5,407 bases of DNA, taken from contig JANPDA010000370.1 in NCBI GenBank assembly GCA_031431235.1, forward strand, positions 1-5,407, in the 5' to 3' direction. Of this stretch, positions 1-5,407 are shown one piece after another (the first letter of the stretch is position 1; the number at the start of each line of letters is the position of its first letter). The DNA comes from JANNSW01 sp031431235 (GTDB lineage: Bacteria; Pseudomonadota; Alphaproteobacteria; Rhizobiales; Hyphomicrobiaceae). Made by a program: the position numbers and the translations under genes. The notes beneath the pieces are model-generated. The model did not search any database. It was given only the letters and a program-made list of their open reading frames with translations, and had not been told where the DNA came from.

Positions 1-696
1 CCCGGCCACCACGCCACGGCCACGACTGGCATGGGTTTCTGCCTGTTCGGCAAAGCGGACGTCGCCATCCACCATGCCAAGGTCAATCACGGACTGAAGC
101 GGGTCGCGACCGTCGACTGGGACGTGCACCACGGCAACGGCACCCAGTCGGCCTTCTATCGCGACCCGAGCGTGCTGACGATCTCGCTGCATCAGGACAA
201 CCTCTTCCCGCCCGACTCGGGCGGCCTTGCCGAGAACGGCGACGGGCCGGGCGAAGGCTTCAATCTGAACATTCCACTGCCGCCCGGCTCGGGCAACGGC
301 GCCTATGTCGCAGCCCTCGAGCGGGTGGTGATTCCGGCGCTGAAGCGCTTCGAGCCGGAGCTGATCGTGGTGCCGTCGGGGTTCGATGGCTCGGGCGTCG
401 ATCCGCTCGGGCGTCAGATGATCTCGTCGGACGCCTACCGCACCATGACGCGGCTGCTGATGCAGGCGGCCGGCGAGTTGTGCGGGGGCCGGATCGTGAT
501 GACCCACGAGGGCGGCTATTCCGCCATGTACGTGCCCTATTGTGGGCTCGCGGTGCTCGAAGAGCTGTCGGGCATCCGCACGCATGTGGAGGATCCCTGG
601 GCGCCGCTGATGGCAAAATGGGGACAACAGGACCTGCAGCCGCATCAGGCCCAGTTGATCGACAAGGCGGCAGCGCTCGTCGCACGCATCAGATAG
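1..696 (+). CDS. Class II histone deacetylase-like amide hydrolase, C-terminal part (5' end cut by window edge)
   Basis: Zinc-dependent deacetylase of the arginase/deacetylase fold, closest in motif style to bacterial HDAH-type class II enzymes. The frame is open from base 1, so the Met at 31 is internal. Visible active-site elements, in order: the His-His dyad in PGHHA (bases 7-12); the zinc-ligand Asp and His in DWDVHHGNG (121-123 and 127-129); the third zinc Asp in SGFDGSGVDPLG (385-387); and the catalytic Tyr in HEGGYS (517-519). All are intact, so the enzyme should be active. About 231 residues are present; family members are near 370, so roughly 140 N-terminal residues lie outside the window. 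Members remove acetyl or similar acyl groups from lysine, polyamines or other amines; the natural substrate cannot be read from sequence. It ends 27 bp before the binding-protein gene with no terminator between, so co-transcription is likely. The family is secure; the substrate is unknown. Confidence 0.93.
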   Translation, partial: PGHHATATTGMGFCLFGKADVAIHHAKVNHGLKRVATVDWDVHHGNGTQSAFYRDPSVLTISLHQDNLFPPDSGGLAENGDGPGEGFNLNIPLPPGSGNGAYVAALERVVIPALKRFEPELIVVPSGFDGSGVDPLGRQMISSDAYRTMTRLLMQAAGELCGGRIVMTHEGGYSAMYVPYCGLAVLEELSGIRTHVEDPWAPLMAKWGQQDLQPHQAQLIDKAAALVARIR

Positions 697-712
697 TCGT
701 TTCCAAACAACC

Positions 713-721
713 GGGAGGAAG
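713..721 (+). promoter_or_regulatory. Strong Shine-Dalgarno site of the binding-protein gene
   Basis: GGGAGGAAG lies immediately before the ATG at 724, with GGAGG about five bases from the start codon. It is the best ribosome-binding site in the window. It supports the chosen start and fits the high expression expected of a periplasmic binding protein relative to its membrane partners. Confidence 0.75.
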
Positions 722-723
722 AC

Positions 724-2061
724 ATGGCGAAATCGAAGAGATCCGAGCTGGCTGCGGCAAACATCGTGCCGAGCCGGCGCAGCTTCCTGAAGGGAGCCGC
801 AGCCCTCGGCGGTGGCGCTGTGATGCTGGCCGGCATCAATGACGGCGCACGCGCGGCTGGCGAGGTGATCCCGGTCGGCCAGGCGGCGCCGTTGACCGAT
901 TTCGCGGCCGCCGACGGCGTCGAGTTCAAGAACGGCTTGACGCTCGCCTGCGAGGAGATCAACGCCTTGGGTGGCATCCTCGGCCGCCCCCTCGAGCCCC
1001 ACTTCGAGGACACCAAGCAGATGGGCGACGCGACCAACGTCCAGGCGGTCCAGCGGCTGATTGATCGCAATGCGGTGCATGCGATCATCAACGGCTACAA
1101 CGTCGGCGGTGGCGGCGCGATCCAGGAAACCGTTGCCGACGCCGGCATCATCTACGTGCACTACGATACCACGATCACCCACAACAACCTGATCAAGTCC
1201 AATCCCGACCGCTATTTCGGCTCCTTCCAGGGCGATCCGGCCGAGTACTGGTACGGGCCGGGGTTCCTGAAATTTCTGGATAGCCTGGAGAAGCGCGGCG
1301 AATGGAAGCGCGCCAACAACAAAATGGCGATCATCACCTCGGCCGGCGTCTACTCGGTCAACATCGCCAACGCCGTCAAGGAGAAGTCGGGCGAGTCTGG
1401 CTGGGAGGTCTCGATGTTCGAGACCGTCAACGTGCCGATCTCGGAGTGGGGTCCGACCTTGGCCAAGATCCGCCAGGATCCGCCCGGCGCGATCTGCATC
1501 ACGCACTTCTATCCGGCCGATCTAGCCCAGTTCATGATCCAGTTCATTCCCAATCCGACACCCTCGCTCGTCTACATGCAGTACGGCCCCTCGATCCCTG
1601 CCTTCCGCGATCTCGGCAAGGAGGCGGTCAACGGCGTGCTGTTCTCGACCGTTGTCGGCGTGCTGCCCGACGAGATCGGCACGCCCTTCATCAAGCGCTA
1701 CCGCGACAAGTTCGGCGCGGCGGCGGGCTACAACTCGGGGTGCCAGCCCTATGATGCCTGCTACATCTGGGCGATCGCGGCCGCCCTTGCCGGCGGCAGC
1801 GGCGAGCCCGGCAATGTCGAGCAGAACAAGAAGGTTGCCTCGCGCATCCGCTCGATGATCTACCGCGGTGTCAACGGCACGACGCGCTTCATCCCGGGCG
1901 AGCAGGCGGCCTATACCTATCCGACGCAAACCAAGGACCCCTCGCTCGGCATGCCGCACAACTACCTGCAGATCCAGGACTTTACAAAGGACGCAGCGCT
2001 GATCGCGCCCGACCCGTATACGGTCGCGAAGTTCGTCACGCCGCCCTGGATCAAGGCATAG
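724..2061 (+). CDS. Tat-exported ABC transporter substrate-binding protein (HAAT / type 1 periplasmic-binding family)
   Basis: Periplasmic solute receptor of a branched-chain amino acid/amide/urea-type importer, 445 residues. The N-terminus is a twin-arginine signal: SRRSFLKG with Arg18-Arg19, a Gly/Ala-rich hydrophobic stretch at about 24-38, and a probable cleavage site after Ala44 (ARA-A). The mature protein opens with IPVGQAAPLTDFAAADG, then GLTLACEEINALGGILGR. This beta-strand, helix and 'INALGGILGR' pattern is typical of the first lobe of type 1 binding proteins. It is longer than LivJ/LivK (about 370) and nearer to UrtA-like or amide-binding members. The ligand cannot be assigned: family relatives bind amino acids, urea, short amides or aromatic acids. 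The start is fixed by the strong site at 713-721 and by the signal peptide directly after it. The permease and ATPase genes follow on the same strand, so it should be the receptor for that importer. Confidence 0.93.
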   Translation: MAKSKRSELAAANIVPSRRSFLKGAAALGGGAVMLAGINDGARAAGEVIPVGQAAPLTDFAAADGVEFKNGLTLACEEINALGGILGRPLEPHFEDTKQMGDATNVQAVQRLIDRNAVHAIINGYNVGGGGAIQETVADAGIIYVHYDTTITHNNLIKSNPDRYFGSFQGDPAEYWYGPGFLKFLDSLEKRGEWKRANNKMAIITSAGVYSVNIANAVKEKSGESGWEVSMFETVNVPISEWGPTLAKIRQDPPGAICITHFYPADLAQFMIQFIPNPTPSLVYMQYGPSIPAFRDLGKEAVNGVLFSTVVGVLPDEIGTPFIKRYRDKFGAAAGYNSGCQPYDACYIWAIAAALAGGSGEPGNVEQNKKVASRIRSMIYRGVNGTTRFIPGEQAAYTYPTQTKDPSLGMPHNYLQIQDFTKDAALIAPDPYTVAKFVTPPWIKA

Positions 2062-2085
2062 CCGGCTCGATCGGGGATCACACTC

Positions 2086-2940
2086 ATGGCAGCGCCGCCG
2101 CCAGTGGCACCGCATCGCCGTGGGTTGGTCCCCGAGCAGTCCTCGCATGCCGGCGGCGGCGCAATCCTGTCGGTGCGCGGCGTCTCCAAGCATTTCGGTG
2201 CCCTCGCCGCGGTCGATGATCTGTCCTTCGAGGTGATGCCGGGCGAGGTGCTCGGCATCGGCGGCCCCAATGGCGCCGGCAAGACCACCCTGTTCGAGGT
2301 GATCTCCGGCCTCAGTCCGGCGACCCGGGGCGCCATCCTGTTCGACGGGCGTGACATCACCCAGGCGTCCCCCGAGGCGATCTGCCATGCCGGCATTGCG
2401 CGCACCTTCCAGCTGAACGCCGGCTTCGATTCCATGAGCCTTGCCGACAATGTGCGGGTCGCGGCCTATTTCGGCCGGGCCCACCGGTCCTGGCCGGGCG
2501 TCAAGGTCGGCGCGGATACGGACGCCGTGGTTGCAGAGGCGCTGGCGGCCGTGGGCCTCGCCGACCGGGCCCACCTGCTGACCGGCAGCGTGCCCGTGCT
2601 CGACCGCAAGCTCGCCATGCTCGCCGGCGCAATCGCCACGAAGCCGAAGCTGCTCTTGCTCGACGAGCCGGTCGGCGGCCTCAACCCCAAGGAGATCGAT
2701 CACGTGATGGGGGTCGTGCGCACGATCGCCGCGCGTGGCATCACCATCATCCTGATCGAGCACATCATGCGCTTCCTGGTCGAGTTGTCGACGCGCGTGC
2801 TGATCATGCATCACGGCGAGAAGATCTACGAGGGCAAGCCCAAGGGCCTCGTCAGCGACCGCACGGTGATCGATGTCTATCTGGGCGAGGGCGCCTCGGA
2901 GCGCCTGGGCGCGCTGATGGCCGCGCGGGAGCGGGCCTAG
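2086..2940 (+). CDS. livG: LivG-type ABC transporter ATP-binding protein with a degenerate signature motif
   Basis: Cytoplasmic ATPase subunit of the importer, 284 residues. The Walker A motif GPNGAGKTT is at residues 60-68, the Q-loop in RTFQLN (Gln109), Walker B LLLLDEP at 189-195 with catalytic Glu194, the D-loop around GGLN (197-200), and the switch His226 in LIEH. Where LivG proteins carry an LSGGQ-like signature, this one reads VPVLDRK (169-175), with no SGG core. The rest of that helix (MLAGAIATKPK) aligns well, so this looks like a subfamily trait, not a frameshift. About 26 residues precede the usual domain start (ILSVRGVSKHFG). They are Pro/Ala/Gly-rich and of unclear value. The ATG at 2086 has a modest GGGGA at 2073-2077; GTG 2104 and TTG 2125 are other possible starts. 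It follows the binding protein by 24 bp and abuts livF. The family is secure; the transported substrate is unknown. Confidence 0.93.
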   Translation: MAAPPPVAPHRRGLVPEQSSHAGGGAILSVRGVSKHFGALAAVDDLSFEVMPGEVLGIGGPNGAGKTTLFEVISGLSPATRGAILFDGRDITQASPEAICHAGIARTFQLNAGFDSMSLADNVRVAAYFGRAHRSWPGVKVGADTDAVVAEALAAVGLADRAHLLTGSVPVLDRKLAMLAGAIATKPKLLLLDEPVGGLNPKEIDHVMGVVRTIAARGITIILIEHIMRFLVELSTRVLIMHHGEKIYEGKPKGLVSDRTVIDVYLGEGASERLGALMAARERA

Positions 2941-3657
2941 ATGGCGGGTCCGCTGCTCGCGATCGAAACGGTGACGGCGGGCTATCGCGGCAATGTGGTG
3001 CTGCGCGATCTCTCGCTCGCCGTCGAGGAAGGCACGCTGGCGGCGATCATCGGGCCGAATGGCCACGGCAAGTCCACGCTGCTGCGGGCGATCTCGGGGC
3101 TGGTGCCGCTGAGCAGGGGCACGATCAGCCTTGCCGGCCGGCGCATCGACCGGCTGCGGCCCGACGAGGTGGTCGCCGCTGGCGTCGTGCACGTGCCACA
3201 GGGCGACCTGCTGTTCCCGGAGATGACGGTTGTCGAGAACCTGATGATGGGCGCCTACCTGCCGGCGGCGGCCGCCCAGATGCCGAAGCGGCTCGACGAG
3301 GTGTTCGCGCTGTTGCCCAAGCTCGCCGAGCGGCGCCATCAGATCGCGTCCACCTTGTCGGGCGGCGAGCGGCGGATGACCGGCATCGGCCGCGGGCTGA
3401 TGGCGGATTCACGCGTGCTGTTGCTGGATGAGCCCTCGCTCGGGCTCGCGCCTATCCTGATCGATCAGATCTACGAGGTCGTCGTGCGCTTGAAGCGTTC
3501 CGGCCGCACCATTCTGCTGGTCGAGGAGAATGCCTCACGCGTCGCCGACAAGGCCGACCGCATCCACCTGCTCGACCATGGCAGCTTCGTATGGTCGGGC
3601 GCCGGACCCGAGCTGATGGCCCGACCGGAGATCCTGGCAACCTATCTGGGAGGATGA
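2941..3657 (+). CDS. livF: LivF-type ABC transporter ATP-binding protein
   Basis: Second ATPase subunit, 238 residues, the usual LivF length. The Walker A motif GPNGHGKST is at residues 38-46, the Q-loop in HVPQGD (Gln87), the LivF-typical LFPEMTVVENLMMGAY at 91-106, the intact signature LSGGERR at 139-145, and Walker B LLLDEP at 160-165 with Glu164. The switch-histidine position reads LVEEN, with Glu196 where most ABC ATPases have His. LivF proteins commonly have Gln there (VEQN), so loss of the His is expected in the family. The ATG directly follows the livG stop with no spacer; GGGAG at 2927-2931 inside livG serves as its ribosome site, implying translational coupling. It should form a heterodimer with the LivG partner beneath the LivH-LivM permeases. 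Confidence 0.95.
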   Translation: MAGPLLAIETVTAGYRGNVVLRDLSLAVEEGTLAAIIGPNGHGKSTLLRAISGLVPLSRGTISLAGRRIDRLRPDEVVAAGVVHVPQGDLLFPEMTVVENLMMGAYLPAAAAQMPKRLDEVFALLPKLAERRHQIASTLSGGERRMTGIGRGLMADSRVLLLDEPSLGLAPILIDQIYEVVVRLKRSGRTILLVEENASRVADKADRIHLLDHGSFVWSGAGPELMARPEILATYLGG

Positions 3658-3735
3658 TGGCCCGTGATTGCCATTGCACACGCTGCGACGGACGAGGGGC
3701 TTGTGCGCGCCACCACCTCCATGGAGCGCTGAGCC
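3658..3735 (+). other. 78-bp gap between livF and livH
   Basis: This is the longest spacer in the operon. It holds GGAG at 3723-3726, nine bases before the livH ATG at 3736, which is the probable ribosome site. I see no inverted repeat followed by a T-run, so no intrinsic terminator, and no convincing -35/-10 pair. Short frames start here (ATGATG at 3654-3659, GTG at 3664) but none looks like a real protein. Confidence 0.5.
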
Positions 3736-4614
3736 ATGGACGTTCTCATCCAGATCGTCGCTTCCGGCCTCACGCTCGGCGCCATGTATGCCGTCTCGAC
3801 GATCGGGCTCGCCCTCGTCTACGGCTCGCTCAACATGCTCAACATGGCGAACGGCGCGCTCCTCGCGCTGGGCGGCTACGTCTGCTACTTCGTGGCGACG
3901 ACCCTCGGGCTCCCGGCTCCCCTCGCCGTGCTGGCAGCCATGCTCGTCTGCGGGCTCGCGGGCCTGCTGATCTACCTCACCACCGCCCTGCCGATGCTGC
4001 GCTCGGGCGAGTTCGAGACGCGCATCTTCATCGCGACCATCGGGCTCGGCTCTGTGCTCGAGAACGTGATCCAGAAGGTGTTCGGCCCTCAGCCGCTGCC
4101 CCAGCCGCTCAAAGCTCCCGGTGATGTGGTGATCGGCGCCGTGCACGTGCCCAACCAGAACCTGCTGATCCTCGCGACCGCGTTGCTGCTGATGGTGCTC
4201 GTTGCCGGATTGCTGCAGCGGACGCGGATCGGCCGCGCAATCCGGGCGACCGCCCAGAACCGCGAGGCGGCTCAGCTCATGGGCATCCGCGTCGGGCAGG
4301 TCTATGCGATCGTGCTGGCGCTCTCGGGCGCGCTCGCCGCCATCTCCGGCATCATGATCTCGTCGTTGACGTCGCTATCGCCGACCATGGGAGCCGAGCC
4401 GATGCTGAAGGCGTTCATCATCTGCATTCTCGCCGGCCTCGGCAACGTCCATGGCGCCGTCGCCTCGGCACTGCTGCTCGGACTGATCGAGGCCGGCGCG
4501 CAATATCTCCTCGGCGTGCGCTGGAGCTTTGCCCTGCTCCTGCTCATCGTCATCGCCGTTCTCGTCTGGCGGCCTTATGGCCTGTTCGGCAGGCGTCAGG
4601 TGGTGCGGCTGTGA
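3736..4614 (+). CDS. livH: LivH-type ABC transporter permease
   Basis: Inner-membrane permease subunit, 292 residues, the normal LivH length. It is strongly hydrophobic with about eight membrane segments by eye, at roughly 3-30, 38-57, 61-83, 95-116, 141-161, 187-209, 224-250 and 258-278. Family landmarks are GLTLGAMYAVSTIGLALVYG at the N-terminus, SLNMLNMANGALLALGGY at 31-48, and FIATIGLGSVLENVIQKVFG at 98-117. The cytoplasmic coupling segment TRIGRAIRATAQNREAAQLM lies at 163-182, followed by GIRVGQVYAIVLALSGALAAISG. The last is the LivH/LivM equivalent of the EAA loop that contacts the ATPases. The C-terminus ends in the usual VWRPYGLFG. It pairs with the LivM-type gene that starts within its stop codon. 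The family is secure; the substrate is unknown. Confidence 0.95.
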   Translation: MDVLIQIVASGLTLGAMYAVSTIGLALVYGSLNMLNMANGALLALGGYVCYFVATTLGLPAPLAVLAAMLVCGLAGLLIYLTTALPMLRSGEFETRIFIATIGLGSVLENVIQKVFGPQPLPQPLKAPGDVVIGAVHVPNQNLLILATALLLMVLVAGLLQRTRIGRAIRATAQNREAAQLMGIRVGQVYAIVLALSGALAAISGIMISSLTSLSPTMGAEPMLKAFIICILAGLGNVHGAVASALLLGLIEAGAQYLLGVRWSFALLLLIVIAVLVWRPYGLFGRRQVVRL

Positions 4615-5129
4615 GCGCGGCGAGGCGGGATCTGCTGGTTGGGCTCGTGTTGGTGGTGCTTGCCGGCTGCCTGCCGCTGGTGGTTGGCACCCGCTATATC
4701 GTCACCCAGGCGACCCTCTTCTTCATCTACGCCGTCGTCGTCACCCAGTGGAACCTGGTGCTCGGCGTCGCCGGCATCTTCTCGCTCGCGCAAATGGCGC
4801 TGTTCGCGATCGGGGCCTATGCGACGGCGATGCTCGGCTTCTATCTGCTGGTGCCGATGGCGTTCGCCATGCCGCTCGCGGCGCTGGCGACGGTCGTCGC
4901 CAGCCTGGTGATCGGCCTCGCCTGCCTCAGGCTGCGCGGCCCGTATGTGGCGCTGCTGACGCTGGCGATTGCCCAAGTCATCTATGTGCTCATCATCAAC
5001 GACACCGAGTGCTTCACGACGGGGCCGTCAGGTTGCCTGCCGCTGATGGGGGGCGTGCGCGAGCCCGGTCAGGAAGGAGGACGCGCCGAACACCCAGAGC
5101 TGGGTGCGGAAGCGGCTGATCCCGCGTGA
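4611..5129 (+). pseudogene. livM: LivM-type ABC transporter permease, N-terminal half, broken at about residue 150 by an inverted segment
   Basis: Second permease subunit of the importer. GTG at 4611 overlaps the livH stop by four bases (GTGA), with AGGTGG at 4598-4603 as its ribosome site, so translation is probably coupled. Genuine LivM sequence runs from residue 1 to about 150. It has hydrophobic segments at about 7-26, 30-50, 55-80, 84-105 and 113-130, and the landmarks QWNLVLGVAGIFSLAQMALF (46-65) and LRLRGPYVALLTLAIAQVIY (106-125). After GGVR (147-150, ending at base 5060) the frame enters reversed DNA. Residues 151-172 are then a charged, non-membrane tail, an antisense reading of livM, ending at TGA 5127-5129. 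Normal LivM proteins are about 310-350 residues with more membrane segments, so this product would be non-functional as written. The true continuation is on the minus strand at 5309-5061. The break is probably an artefact and the real gene intact; see the repeats. Confidence 0.88.
4963..5061 (+). repeat. Left arm of a perfect 99-bp inverted repeat (inside livM)
   Basis: Every base from 4963 to 5061 is the reverse complement of 5407 down to 5309 (paired positions sum to 10370). The match stops at 5061/5309: the next pair, 5062 A and 5308 C, does not complement. In frame, the arm encodes LivM residues from about 118 (Leu, part) to 150, including IAQVIYVLIINDTECFTTG. Confidence 0.97.
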
Positions 5130-5407
5130 CATGGCATAGCCAGGATTGTCGCGCAGCGCCTGGAAGGCAAGACCCAGCGGCCCACGGATGACGACAATCG
5201 AGAAGGCGAGCGCGAGCGCGGTCAGCCCCAGCCCGACATAGAAGTGGGCGATGAAGTATCTGGGTCCGATCAGCGCCCGCAAGCCCAGGTCGCCGAAGCG
5301 TCCGAGCCCGCGCACGCCCCCCATCAGCGGCAGGCAACCTGACGGCCCCGTCGTGAAGCACTCGGTGTCGTTGATGATGAGCACATAGATGACTTGGGCA
5401 ATCGCCA
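5028..5407 (-). pseudogene. livM: Inverted internal fragment of livM, open at the right edge
   Basis: The minus strand, read from the right edge, is in frame with LivM at once (AIAQVIYV from base 5405) and repeats residues to GGVR. From base 5309 it gives what the + strand lacks: GLGRFGDLGLRALIGPRYFI, a membrane segment around VGLGLTALALAFSIVVI, then ALRDNPGYAMSRGISRFRTQ and LWVFGASSFLTGLA. This is the standard LivM coupling region (compare 'ALRENE..A..MGI..YR.KL..F..SA..AGLAGAL' in the family). It supplies about residues 151-233. After GLA, at bases 5060-5058, it runs into the other repeat arm read backward (HAPHQRQAT) and stops at 5028. About 90-100 C-terminal residues of LivM appear nowhere in the window. 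An apparent GTG start at 5384 is an internal Val codon, not a real start. Confidence 0.88.
5309..5407 (-). repeat. Right arm of the 99-bp inverted repeat, ending at the window edge
   Basis: Exact reverse complement of 4963-5061. Because the arm reaches the last base, the true length of the repeat cannot be seen; it may continue to the right. The unique spacer between the arms is 5062-5308 (247 bp). Confidence 0.97.

Noticed and set aside
697..723. Possible separate promoter or terminator between the deacetylase and the binding-protein gene
   Set aside because: Only 27 bp are available, with a ribosome site filling a third of them. No hairpin or T-run is visible.
1522..3339. Very long open frame on the minus strand (about 605 codons) across the binding-protein, livG and livF genes
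   Set aside because: It lies opposite three genes with clear family motifs. Its predicted protein is dominated by Arg, His, Asp, Gln and Ala in the way antisense frames of GC-rich genes are, with no recognisable domain. Long antisense frames are expected at this base composition.
3655..3732. livF frame continuing for 24 sense codons after its TGA, ending just before livH
   Set aside because: LivF at 238 residues is already full length and ends in the usual way (ATYLGG). The readthrough sequence resembles no LivF tail, so stop-codon readthrough or a broken fusion is unsupported.
3654..4124. ATGATG overlapping the livF stop, opening a frame with a Cys-rich start (CHCTRCDGRG)
   Set aside because: The frame runs on into livH in another phase and becomes Arg/His-rich shadow sequence. 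The CxCxxC-like start is short, has no partner cysteines downstream, and lacks a good ribosome site.
5028..5384. Independent minus-strand gene starting at GTG 5384
   Set aside because: The frame is an inverted copy and continuation of livM. The GTG is the internal Val codon of IYVLIIN, and the frame is open upstream to the window edge.
4963..5407. Phase-variable invertible switch made of the 99-bp inverted repeats
   Set aside because: Flipping the 247-bp spacer would extend LivM only to about 243 residues before a stop in the reversed arm (TGLAHAPHQRQAT), so neither orientation gives a full permease within the window. No recombinase gene or promoter in the spacer is visible. The spacer is plain livM coding sequence.

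Overview
The window is GC-rich (about two-thirds G+C by eye) with strong G/C preference at third codon positions. The gene content fits an alphaproteobacterium, perhaps of the Rhizobiales or Rhodospirillales, but no marker gene fixes the taxon. All intact genes lie on the + strand and are tightly packed, with gaps of 27, 24, 0 and 78 bp and one 4-bp overlap. No terminator-like hairpin is visible between them, so they look like one transcription unit whose promoter is left of the window.

Layout: (1) 1-696, the C-terminal two-thirds of a class II histone-deacetylase-like amide hydrolase, cut by the left edge. (2) 724-2061, a Tat-exported periplasmic substrate-binding protein. (3) 2086-2940 and 2941-3657, two ABC ATPases of the LivG and LivF types. 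(4) 3736-4614, a LivH-type permease. (5) 4611 onward, a LivM-type permease that is intact only to about residue 150. Genes 2-5 form a complete HAAT (branched-chain amino acid/amide/urea type) ABC importer apart from the broken LivM. The binding protein would deliver a small solute to a LivH-LivM channel driven by LivG-LivF. The deacetylase upstream suggests, but does not prove, that the solute is an acetylated amine or amide hydrolysed after uptake.

The last 445 bases hold the one real anomaly. Bases 4963-5061 reappear as a perfect 99-bp reverse complement at 5309-5407, ending exactly at the window edge. The 247 bp between them (5062-5308) encode the next stretch of LivM, but on the minus strand. 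The + strand therefore reads LivM up to about residue 150 and then turns back on itself. This has the form of a fold-back (inverted) chimera or an assembly-graph hairpin. A genuine inverted duplication is possible but less likely. I see no CRISPR array, RNA gene, insertion sequence or phage gene, and no convincing evidence of a new biological system. Besides the hairpin, the points worth a second look are the predicted asymmetry of the two ATP sites and the deacetylase-importer pairing.
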